A stretch of DNA of 34,018 nucleotides, taken from NCBI GenBank assembly GCA_900543035.1, contig UQPV01000029.1, positions 1 through 34,018 of the forward strand, given 5' to 3'. A model generated the notes under the pieces. It saw nothing but the letters and a program-made list of their open reading frames with translations. It made no database searches and had not been told where the DNA came from. Source of the DNA: an uncultured Solobacterium sp. (GTDB lineage Bacteria; Bacillota_I; Bacilli_A; Erysipelotrichales; Erysipelotrichaceae). Each line of letters opens with the position of its first letter. The stretch's first letter is position 1. The position numbers and the translations under genes were made by a program. This document shows positions 15,416 to 22,176 of this stretch, piece by piece.

Positions 15416-16035
15416 GGGAGGATGCGGTCATCGCGCATCCGTTCGGGATGCCACTGCACCCCATAGACAGGCAGTGATTCATGATGGAACGCCTCGATGC
15501 TCCCATCCGCTGTCACCGCATCCACGCGCAGGCAGGGATGCGGCCTGACGATGCGCTGATGATGGAAGCTGTTCACCAGCTGACCATCCTGCATCAGCTT
15601 GTGCAGCGCGCTGTCTGCGGAAAGATGGATCGGGTGCAGATGGTCCTGCTGGTGATGCAGGACATCAAACTGTGCTTCCAGCGCGCCTCCATGATACAGC
15701 TGGATCATCTGCATGCCCCGGCAGATGCCCAGCACCGGCTTTTTGGCCTTGACGAAGGCATCCAGCACGGTGAGCTCCCACAGGTCCATGGGCGCGTCAT
15801 AATATTGAGAGAATCCGTCCGTCTGTTCACCGTAATAGCAGGGGAGCGCATCGTTTCCTCCTGGCAGCAGCAAGCCGCTGCACAGCGGGACGATCTCCTG
15901 CACCTTGGTGCACTCGACGAGCGGGATCAGGACGATAGGCAAGGGGAGGAGCGCATCACACAGCGCCCGGTTCAAGAACCAGCGCTCGTTCTGCTCCAGC
16001 GTCTCCAGCCTGCACATGACAGCTAATTTGTTCAA
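15385..16035 (-). CDS. Class C26 gamma-glutamyl hydrolase-type amidotransferase (PuuD-like)
   Basis: 216 residues. The class I glutamine amidotransferase-like triad is intact: nucleophile Cys105 in GICRGMQ, and His196 and Glu198 in VQWHPE. LLLPGGNDALP is the family oxyanion-strand segment. C26 members cleave gamma-glutamyl amide bonds, for example in gamma-glutamyl-GABA; the true substrate is unknown. The start is TTG at 16035-16033, supported by AGGTGATC just upstream and a standard N-terminus. It lies 13 bp after the radical SAM gene, so the two form a minus-strand operon. The 3' end overlaps the VTT gene. Confidence 0.85.
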   Translation of the reverse strand: MNKLAVMCRLETLEQNERWFLNRALCDALLPLPIVLIPLVECTKVQEIVPLCSGLLLPGGNDALPCYYGEQTDGFSQYYDAPMDLWELTVLDAFVKAKKPVLGICRGMQMIQLYHGGALEAQFDVLHHQQDHLHPIHLSADSALHKLMQDGQLVNSFHHQRIVRPHPCLRVDAVTADGSIEAFHHESLPVYGVQWHPERMRDDRILPYFVSLLAAA

Positions 16036-16048
16036 CCGATCACCTGTC

Positions 16049-17002
16049 TTAATCTATGCGCGATCGGTATTTTCGCGACTGCCATGTGTCCCGTCTGGCC
16101 ATTTCTTTGTCGATCTCGTTAAGGACACACACTTTCTTTCTCGTCCACTGCGGCGCGATCAGATCATCAGCGAGCCCGTCTCCGGTCAGCCGCTGGATGA
16201 TCATCTCTGCGGGAAGCACCTCCAGCTGGCGGATGACGGTGTCCACATATTCCTCCATCGTCTGCAAGCGCAGCGGATGCTGCTCATGAAGCTGGGCCAG
16301 CCGGGTGCCGCGCATCAGATGCAGCATGTGGATCTTGACGGCATGTATCGGCAGCTGAGCGATGCGCCGGGCAGATTCGATCATCATCTCCTGGCTCTCA
16401 CCAGGCAAGGAATCGATCAGATGCACGCAGATCTGAAGATCGCTCTTGCTCAGCCGCCGGACACAGTCCTCGAATTCCGCATAGGAATGCGCGCGGTTCA
16501 TCGCCTCGGCCGTCTGATCATGCACGCTTTGCAGGCCCAGTTCGACCCAGATCTCCCGCTGATCGCTCAGTGACTGAAGATAGGCGATCTTTTCGTCATC
16601 CAGGCAATCGGCGCGTGTCGCCAGCGCGATGGCCTTGACCTCTTCTCTCTGCAGAAATGGTTCGATGCACTCGCGGATCCTGGAGAGCGGACCGTATGTG
16701 TTGGTATAGGCCTGAAAATACGCGATGGAAGCGCAGTCCGGCCATTTTCTGCGCATCGTCTGCAGGCCTCGCTCATACTGTTCCATCAGCGATGGCGCAG
16801 CGACGACACAGTCCCCGCTGCCATGCGGCGTGCAGAACAGACAGCCGCCAGTGCTCTTTGTCCCATCGCGGTTAGGACAGGTAAAGCCCGCATCCAGCGG
16901 CACTTTCGCCACCTTGCGATGAAATCGATGACGCAGGTAATGGTTCCACGTATGATAACGCTTATTGTCATCAGAATAAGGGAAAGGATTGTTCTTTTTC
17001 AT
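16049..17002 (-). CDS. Radical SAM protein of the YhcC/YtqA (TIGR01212) family
   Basis: 317 residues. The cluster-binding cysteines are Cys42, Cys54 and Cys57 in GFTCPNRDGTKSTGGCLFC, the distinctive spaced motif of the YhcC/YtqA group rather than the classic CxxxCxxC. HTWNHYLRHRFHRKVAKVPLDAG precedes it, and ELGLQSVHDQTAEAMNRAH plus CVHLIDSLPGES match the Elp3-like SAM barrel. The reaction is not established for this family; a role in RNA or cofactor modification is only inference. ATG 17002 follows GCGGTGAGC. First gene of a two-gene minus-strand unit. Confidence 0.88.
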   Translation of the reverse strand: MKKNNPFPYSDDNKRYHTWNHYLRHRFHRKVAKVPLDAGFTCPNRDGTKSTGGCLFCTPHGSGDCVVAAPSLMEQYERGLQTMRRKWPDCASIAYFQAYTNTYGPLSRIRECIEPFLQREEVKAIALATRADCLDDEKIAYLQSLSDQREIWVELGLQSVHDQTAEAMNRAHSYAEFEDCVRRLSKSDLQICVHLIDSLPGESQEMMIESARRIAQLPIHAVKIHMLHLMRGTRLAQLHEQHPLRLQTMEEYVDTVIRQLEVLPAEMIIQRLTGDGLADDLIAPQWTRKKVCVLNEIDKEMARRDTWQSRKYRSRID

Positions 17003-17128
17003 CTATGCTCACCGCAATCATTTTAACACATGGAGCGGATATCTGCATCGTTCATGACAGCAAGGTGTTTTTTTGTAAAACGCAGGTTTTGTTTTTGTAA
17101 ACTTTATGTTAAAATAAAGGTCACGAAA

Positions 17129-17845
17129 ATGAAACACAAACACAGGGAGTTGAACGAAACCATGGTCAGGGAAGCAAAGGTTCTTATCAGCAGCAGGAAC
17201 AAGATTACATACACCCTTGAGATCAAACAGGTCAAAAACATCAACTTGAGGATCACGCGCGAGGGCGCCGTGAGGGTCAGCGCCAATCCTTTCGTTCCCT
17301 TGCCGCAGATCGATGAATTTGTCGACAGCCGCGCGGAATGGATCCGCGAACGGCTGAAGCATGTGCACAGCGAGCAGGAGATGCGCGAAGAAGACCGGAT
17401 CGTCCTGCTGGGGAATACATTGAAGATCCGCAGAGTCAAGGCGGCACACCCGCTGGTCTATTACAGTGCGGATACTTTTTATGTGCAGTATCAGCGCATC
17501 GAACAGTGTGAGACGCTCATCACGAAATACCTCGATCAGCTGTGCCGGGACATCTTCAGCGATATCGCACAGCTGACCTGCCGGCGGATGAAGGAATATC
17601 ATCTGGAGATGCCGACGATCCGGCTGCGGACGATGAAATCGCAGTGGGGAAACTGCAAGCCGGCGCAGAAGGTCATCACCCTGAACAAGCGGCTCATCCA
17701 CTATCCGGTGGAATTCATCGAATATGTCATCCTGCATGAATTTGCCCATTTCGTTCATCCGAATCATTCCCGCGCGTTTTATGCGCTCATCGAGAAATAC
17801 ATGCCGGATTATAAAGAGCGTATCGCCATGTCCCAGAGGAACTAG
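17129..17845 (+). CDS. YgjP-like (DUF45) zinc metallopeptidase
   Basis: About 238 residues. The C-terminal catalytic block reads ILHEFAHFVHPNHSRAFY, with the HExxH zinc motif and the third histidine in NHS. MKSQWGNCKPAQKVITLNKRLIHYP is the conserved segment that precedes it in YgjP/DUF45 proteins. The N-terminal half is the usual beta-rich region (INLRITREGAVRVSANPF). Substrate unknown. ATG 17129 has AAAGG 8 nt upstream. ATG 17162 would also suit homologue lengths; its GGGAG is 12 nt away. The more upstream in-frame ATG 17030 is rejected because it covers an AT-rich intergenic stretch. Confidence 0.85.
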   Translation: MKHKHRELNETMVREAKVLISSRNKITYTLEIKQVKNINLRITREGAVRVSANPFVPLPQIDEFVDSRAEWIRERLKHVHSEQEMREEDRIVLLGNTLKIRRVKAAHPLVYYSADTFYVQYQRIEQCETLITKYLDQLCRDIFSDIAQLTCRRMKEYHLEMPTIRLRTMKSQWGNCKPAQKVITLNKRLIHYPVEFIEYVILHEFAHFVHPNHSRAFYALIEKYMPDYKERIAMSQRN

Positions 17846-17863
17846 GCAATACGCTCTTTTTTA
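17813..17863. terminator. Terminator overlapping the end of the YgjP-like gene
   Basis: AAAGAGCGTAT (17813-17823, inside the last codons) pairs with ATACGCTCTTT (17849-17859), followed by more T. It may also work for the convergent aroF on the minus strand. Confidence 0.7.
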
Positions 17864-18880
17864 GATATCGCGGCCGAGGACGTTGGCGATCTGTCTCGCC
17901 TTGTCGATCAGCTGCTTGAATTTCTTTGGCTTCAGGCACTGTGCGCCGTCGCTCAGCGCACATTCCGGATTATCATGCACCTCGATGATCAGTCCGTCCG
18001 CGCCGGCGGCGACGGCTGCCAGGGAAGCGGATTCGACCAGCTTCCAGTCTCCGGTCGCATGAGAAGGGTCGATGATGATCGGCAGATGCGTCTTTTCCTT
18101 GATGATCGGGATGACGCTGAGGTCGAGCGTGTTGCGGGTCTCTGTCTCGAACGTGCGGATCCCGCGCTCACAGAAGATGACGTTCGGGTTGCCGTTGGCC
18201 ATGATGTACTCCGCGCTCATGATCCATTCGTCGATCGTGTTGCAGAAGCCGCGCTTGAGCAGGATCGGCTTGGTGGTGCGCTTTCCGACTTCCTTGAGCA
18301 GCTCGAAGTTCTGCATGTTCCGCGCGCCGATCTGGATGATGTCCACATACTGTTCGAATTCCTCGATCTGCGCTTCGCCCATCAGCTCGGTCACGATCGG
18401 CAGCCCGCTCTTTTCCCTTGCGTCGACCATGGCCAGGATGCCCTCAGTGCGCATGCCCTGGAAGGAGTACGGGCTCGTCCGCGGCTTGTATGCGCCGCCG
18501 CGCAGCATCTTGGCGCCGGCATCCTTTACTTCCTGTGCCAGGCGAACGATCATGTCATGGTTCTCGACCGCGCATGGGCCGCCGATCACGACGATGTTCT
18601 CCTGACCGCCGATGCGGATGCCGTTGACATCGATCACCGTATCTTCCGGATGGAACATGCGGTTGGCCAGCTTATATTTGGCAGCGACGCGGACGACGTT
18701 TTCCACGCAGTGATATGCCTTGATGGATTTTTCGTCGATGATGGACGTATCTCCGGTCAAGCCATAGACATTGAATTCCGAACCTTTGATTTCGACAGCC
18801 TTGACGCCTTTTGCCTCCAGGCTGGAGATGAGCGTGTCGACCTCTCTTTGGTCGGCGTTCTTTTTGATGGTGATGATCAT
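17861..18880 (-). CDS. aroF: 3-deoxy-7-phosphoheptulonate (DAHP) synthase
   Basis: 339 residues. It joins phosphoenolpyruvate and erythrose 4-phosphate in the first step of the shikimate pathway. An N-terminal ferredoxin-like domain (about residues 1-70) precedes the barrel, as in the Thermotoga-type enzyme, where this domain mediates feedback inhibition by Tyr or Phe. Barrel markers are VVIGGPCAVEN, KMLRGGAYKPRTSPYSFQG, LLKRGF, CERGIRTFE and IIDPSHATGDW, including the metal-site Cys and His. AAAGGAAG lies just before ATG 18880. It follows the aroE-aroK fusion by 30 bp in one operon. Transcription probably comes under the attenuator upstream. Confidence 0.95.
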   Translation of the reverse strand: MIITIKKNADQREVDTLISSLEAKGVKAVEIKGSEFNVYGLTGDTSIIDEKSIKAYHCVENVVRVAAKYKLANRMFHPEDTVIDVNGIRIGGQENIVVIGGPCAVENHDMIVRLAQEVKDAGAKMLRGGAYKPRTSPYSFQGMRTEGILAMVDAREKSGLPIVTELMGEAQIEEFEQYVDIIQIGARNMQNFELLKEVGKRTTKPILLKRGFCNTIDEWIMSAEYIMANGNPNVIFCERGIRTFETETRNTLDLSVIPIIKEKTHLPIIIDPSHATGDWKLVESASLAAVAAGADGLIIEVHDNPECALSDGAQCLKPKKFKQLIDKARQIANVLGRDI

Positions 18881-18910
18881 ATCTTATCTTCCTTTCTTCT
18901 TATTCTTTCT

Positions 18911-20179
18911 TTATTCTGACAATGCCCGGTGGATGGCCTGTGCATACTGGGCAGCGATCGCTTCTGCGGCGGTCTCGATATCGCCGTTGTTGTCCACGAT
19001 CACATCGGCGTATCGGCGGTAAAGGCCGATGCGCTGCGCATACATCTCTGCGAGCGCTTCTTTGCTGCTGGAGAGCGGACGGTTGCTGTCCGTGCTGATG
19101 AGCTGGGAGAGGTCGCGGTCGATGAAGAAGACCACGCCGTTTTGCCGCAGCGCATCCATGTTCGCCTCATTCTTGATCACACCGCCTCCGCAGCTGATGA
19201 TCGTTCCATTGGCCGTGCCCAGCTGGGCGGCCGCGTCGCGCTCACGCTGGCGGAAGCCTTCTTCGCCCTCTTCGGCGAAGATCTCCGGGATGGATCTGCC
19301 CGCCGTCTCGACGATGACATCATCCATATCGATGTAGCGTTTTCCGCATCGCGCAGCCGTCAGAGAGGCGATGCTCGTCTTTCCAGCGCTCGGCATGCCG
19401 ATGAGCACGATGTTGCAGCGCTCGGCAATCAGCCGGCGATAGATCTCATCGATCACCTCATCGTTCACCGGCTTGTCCAAAAAGTGCTCCACGGCCTGCT
19501 TTGCCTGGGCCACCAGCATTTCCAGGCCGTTGACATGCACGAGCCCTCGCTTGCGGGCCTGCTGGCATAACCTGGTCATCAGCGGGTTATAGATGACATC
19601 CATGACCGCTTCACATCGGGCAAAGCGCTCCAGGTCTACCGGGGCGGCATCGCCGTGGGGATACATGCCGACCGGGGAAGTGTTGATGATGACCTGCGCG
19701 TCCAGGTGGCTGCGGTAACATTCCTTATAGCTGATCGCACCGTTACCTTCAACGATATCGACGATGACCATCTGTGCGGCGCCTTCGTGACGGACGACCG
19801 CCTGCACCGCTGCGGAAGCCCCGCCGTTGCCGATGATCAGCACCTTTTTTCCATTCATGCGCACACCGTGTTTTCTGACCATATATTGGAAACCGGTGTA
19901 ATCTGTGTTGTAGCCATACAGCTTTCCATCGCGGTTGACCACCGTGTTGACCGCCCCGATCGCCTGGGCTGCCTCGTCCAGTTCATCCAGATAGGGGATG
20001 ACCGCTTTCTTATATGGGATCGTGACATTGACAGCCGCAAAGTCACGATCTTCCATAAAGGAACAAAAGGCTTCCTTGTCCAGCGGGATCAGATCATAGC
20101 GGTAATCCGCGATCGACTCATGGATCTCCTTAGAAAAGCTGTGGGAGAGATGTTCTCCGATCAAACCATACGTTTTCAT
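18911..20179 (-). CDS. aroE-aroK: Shikimate dehydrogenase - shikimate kinase fusion
   Basis: 422 residues carrying two enzymes. Residues 1 to about 250 are shikimate dehydrogenase: GEHLSHSFS (substrate serines), catalytic Lys57 in NVTIPYKKAV, Asp93 in GYNTDYTGF, the nucleotide loop IGNGGASAAV and NTSPVGMYP. From about 255 there is shikimate kinase: Walker A GMPSAGKT at 261-268, DMDD at 284-287, EGFRQRERD, ISCGGGVIKN and the lid region RPLSSSKEAL. The fusion would carry dehydroshikimate to shikimate 3-phosphate in two successive steps. AAAGGAAC precedes ATG 20179. The in-frame ATG 20233 is rejected because it lies in the attenuator terminator. First structural gene of the aro operon. Confidence 0.94.
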   Translation of the reverse strand: MKTYGLIGEHLSHSFSKEIHESIADYRYDLIPLDKEAFCSFMEDRDFAAVNVTIPYKKAVIPYLDELDEAAQAIGAVNTVVNRDGKLYGYNTDYTGFQYMVRKHGVRMNGKKVLIIGNGGASAAVQAVVRHEGAAQMVIVDIVEGNGAISYKECYRSHLDAQVIINTSPVGMYPHGDAAPVDLERFARCEAVMDVIYNPLMTRLCQQARKRGLVHVNGLEMLVAQAKQAVEHFLDKPVNDEVIDEIYRRLIAERCNIVLIGMPSAGKTSIASLTAARCGKRYIDMDDVIVETAGRSIPEIFAEEGEEGFRQRERDAAAQLGTANGTIISCGGGVIKNEANMDALRQNGVVFFIDRDLSQLISTDSNRPLSSSKEALAEMYAQRIGLYRRYADVIVDNNGDIETAAEAIAAQYAQAIHRALSE

Positions 20180-20222
20180 AATCAAGTTCCTTTCAGTTTC
20201 ACCAGCAGTGAGGAACGGCAAC

Positions 20223-20313
20223 AAAAAAAGCATCAGCGCTGGAAGTCGGATGCTTTGAAAATGCCTCGGAAAAAAGCCAAGTATTCATGATGCGAACTTG
20301 GAGATTCCGAGGC
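20223..20313 (-). promoter_or_regulatory. Candidate attenuator: two U-tract hairpins between the leader ORF and aroE
   Basis: Read on the minus strand. Hairpin T1 pairs CCAAGT (20301-20296) with ACTTGG (20282-20277) and ends CTTTTTT. Hairpin T2 pairs AAAGCATC (20256-20249) with GATGCTTT (20234-20227) and ends in a T run to 20223. An outer 9-bp stem GCCTCGGAA (20313-20305) / TTCCGAGGC (20271-20263) would enclose T1 and take up part of its U tract. Its 5' arm begins just after the leader stop codon, so a stalled ribosome could mask it. Which fold is terminating needs structure probing. Confidence 0.65.
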
Positions 20314-20315
20314 TG

Positions 20316-20360
20316 TCAAAAGGTAAAATAATCAAAGATGGTCGCTGCCGTTATCGTCAT
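20316..20360 (-). CDS. 14-residue aromatic-rich leader peptide of the aro operon
   Basis: The ORF reads MTITAATIFDYFTF. Four of the last six residues are Phe or Tyr (Phe9, Tyr11, Phe12, Phe14). AGGAG at 20373-20369 is 8 nt before the ATG, and a promoter lies directly upstream. The stop TGA is followed within 3 nt by the 5' arm of the outer attenuator stem. This is the layout of a ribosome-mediated attenuator such as the pheA leader of enteric bacteria. The operon it precedes makes the common aromatic precursor. Expression is not shown; the call rests on layout and composition. Confidence 0.68.
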   Translation of the reverse strand: MTITAATIFDYFTF

Positions 20361-20382
20361 TTCAATCACTCCTGACGGTACT

Positions 20383-20411
20383 AGGATACAGCGTAATCCA
20401 TGAAAATGCAA
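20383..20411 (-). promoter_or_regulatory. Candidate promoter of the aro leader operon
   Basis: Minus-strand TTGCAT (20411-20406), a 17-nt spacer and TATCCT (20388-20383). Transcription would begin near 20376, just before the leader ribosome-binding site. Both hexamers are imperfect. Confidence 0.5.
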
Positions 20412-20438
20412 GAGATTTGCTGCATTTTTTTCAAAATG

Positions 20439-20467
20439 TTTTCAATGCGGCTGAAAAGTGTTACAAT
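20439..20467 (+). promoter_or_regulatory. Candidate promoter of aroD
   Basis: TTTTCA (20439-20444), a 17-nt spacer and TACAAT (20462-20467). It is divergent from the aro leader promoter, with about 28 bp between their -35 boxes. Confidence 0.6.
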
Positions 20468-20504
20468 ACTTCCGGACAGGTGAGAGAGAAAGTGAGGGAT
20501 GCGT

Positions 20505-21254
20505 ATGCAACCGGTAAATGTCCGCGGCCTTCGCATCGGAGAGGGCATGCCGAAGATCTGCATTCCGCTGACTTCGGCACAGACGAGGCAGCTATGCCTT
20601 GACGCGGAAGTGGCGGCGCAGCAGGCGGATATGCTCGAATGGCGGCTGGACTGCTTTGATGAAGGCGGGATCGACGCGGTCTGCGCGGCGGCGGATCAGC
20701 TTCGCCAGCGTGTGCGGTGCCCGCTGCTCATCACGTTCCGCACCGCGAAAGAGGGCGGAGAGCGAAGCATATCGCCGGCGGAATATGCCGGCCTGTATTC
20801 TGCGCTGCTCTTGCGGCAGGCAGCCGATCTGATCGACATCGAGCTGACGCAGGAAGAAGAGATCGTCCGCACGCTGATCGAGCAGGCGCATGCGGCAGGG
20901 GCAAAGGTGATCATCTCCAGCCATGATTTTGATCAGACGCCCGCATTGGAGGAGATGTGCAGCCGGCTGCAGCGCATGGAAGCGCTGGGAGGCGATATCG
21001 CCAAGCTTGCCGTCATGCCGAACGATGAGCTGGATGTGCTGCGGCTGATGGAGGCCAGCCTGCGGGCCCATCGGCAGATGCAGATCCCGCTCATCACCAT
21101 GTCGATGGGATCGCTGGGCATGCTCAGCCGCATCGGCGGCGAGCTGATCCATTCGGCCGTGACCTTCGCCAGCGTGGGAAAGCGCAGCGCGCCGGGACAG
21201 CCTGACGCCGCTGAGGCACGCGCGGCGTTAGCGATGCTGCACGAGACGCGCTGA
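20505..21254 (+). CDS. aroD: Type I 3-dehydroquinate dehydratase
   Basis: 249 residues. It dehydrates 3-dehydroquinate to 3-dehydroshikimate, the substrate of the AroE domain encoded next door. Type I hallmarks are present: EWRLDCF, ITFRTAKEGG, catalytic His140 in SSHDFDQTP, and the Schiff-base Lys167 in GDIAKLAVMP. SMGSLGMLSRIGG and FASVGKRSAPGQ complete the substrate pocket. GAGGG (20494-20498) is 6 nt before ATG 20505, which is preferred to ATG 20499. The gene is divergent from the aroEK-aroF operon, so the shikimate genes here form a split locus with separate promoters. Confidence 0.95.
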   Translation: MQPVNVRGLRIGEGMPKICIPLTSAQTRQLCLDAEVAAQQADMLEWRLDCFDEGGIDAVCAAADQLRQRVRCPLLITFRTAKEGGERSISPAEYAGLYSALLLRQAADLIDIELTQEEEIVRTLIEQAHAAGAKVIISSHDFDQTPALEEMCSRLQRMEALGGDIAKLAVMPNDELDVLRLMEASLRAHRQMQIPLITMSMGSLGMLSRIGGELIHSAVTFASVGKRSAPGQPDAAEARAALAMLHETR

Positions 21255-21268
21255 GGGAAAATTCGTGC

Positions 21269-21297
21269 TTGAGCAGGCAAACAAAACATTGTAGAAT
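21269..21297 (+). promoter_or_regulatory. Promoter of nfnAB
   Basis: TTGAGC (21269-21274), a 17-nt spacer and TAGAAT (21292-21297), placed between aroD and the nfnA ribosome-binding site GGAGGAG. Confidence 0.7.
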
Positions 21298-21332
21298 GAA
21301 TACAGCAGGTTTGATTGGAAGGAGGAGATTCG

Positions 21333-22175
21333 ATGTTTCGGATCGTTAAAAAGGAAAGTTTGAATCCGACGGTGACACGCATGGTGGTGGAAGCGCCCCT
21401 GGTCGCCAAAAAGGCGCAGGCAGGGCAGTTCATCATCTTGCGCGTGCATGAGGACGGTGAGCGCATCCCGCTGACCGTTGCGGACTATGACCGGGAAAAG
21501 GGGACCATCACGATCATCTTTCAGATCGTCGGACGCACGACGATGCTGCTGAATCAGCTGGAAGAGGGAGACGCCATCCTCGATTTCGTCGGTCCGCTGG
21601 GAAGACCGAGCGAAGTCGAAGGGCTGAAGAAGGTCTGCGTGATCGGCGGCGGCGTCGGCTGCGCCATCGCTTATCCGACCGCCAAGGCGCTGCATGAAAA
21701 CGGCGCGGAAGTGACCGTGATCACCGGCTTCAGGAACAAGGACCTCGTCATTTTGGAAGAAGAGTTTGACGCCGTAAGCGAATATCGCTACCTGGTGAGC
21801 GATGATGGCAGCACCGGCGTAAAGGGACTGGTCACCAACGTATTGGAAGAACTGATTGAAAAGGGAGAGCAGTTTGACGAAGTCATTGCCATCGGCCCGC
21901 TGCCGATGATGAAGTTCGTCTGCCTGCTCACCAAGAAATATGGGATCAAGACGATCGTGAGCATGAATCCGATCATGATCGACGGTACCGGCATGTGCGG
22001 CTGCTGCCGGCTCAGCGTAGGTGGAGAGATGAAGTTCGCCTGCGTGGACGGACCGGATTTTGACGGACATCTGGTCGATTTCGATGAGGCCATGGCCCGC
22101 AACAGCGCTTATCGCGATGCGGAAAACAGAGCGCGCGAAGCCACATGCAATCTGTTTCAGAAGGAGGTGGCATAA
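21333..22175 (+). CDS. nfnA: NfnA-type ferredoxin-NADP oxidoreductase subunit (FAD, 2Fe-2S)
   Basis: 280 residues. It is the small subunit of the electron-bifurcating complex that couples NADH and reduced ferredoxin to NADP reduction; PyrK-like proteins share the fold. The FAD domain (residues 1-95) contains RIPLTVADYDREKGTITIIFQ. The NAD-binding loop is VIGGGVGCAIAYP, and the C-terminus carries the 2Fe-2S cysteines in GTGMCGCCRLSVGGEMKFAC. ATG 21333 follows GGAGGAG. The next gene, 1 bp away, encodes the large subunit, which makes NfnA much more likely than a dihydroorotate dehydrogenase partner. Confidence 0.9.
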   Translation: MFRIVKKESLNPTVTRMVVEAPLVAKKAQAGQFIILRVHEDGERIPLTVADYDREKGTITIIFQIVGRTTMLLNQLEEGDAILDFVGPLGRPSEVEGLKKVCVIGGGVGCAIAYPTAKALHENGAEVTVITGFRNKDLVILEEEFDAVSEYRYLVSDDGSTGVKGLVTNVLEELIEKGEQFDEVIAIGPLPMMKFVCLLTKKYGIKTIVSMNPIMIDGTGMCGCCRLSVGGEMKFACVDGPDFDGHLVDFDEAMARNSAYRDAENRAREATCNLFQKEVA

Positions 22176-22176
22176 C

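Noticed and set aside
17030..17128. N-terminal extension of the YgjP-like protein
   Set aside because: The added residues are Phe/Cys/Lys-rich translation of an AT-rich spacer that contains a promoter-like element; no ribosome-binding site at ATG 17030.
20180..20233. Longer AroE start at 20233
   Set aside because: It lies in the T2 terminator hairpin, and the protein only matches the family from MKTYGLIGEHLSHS.
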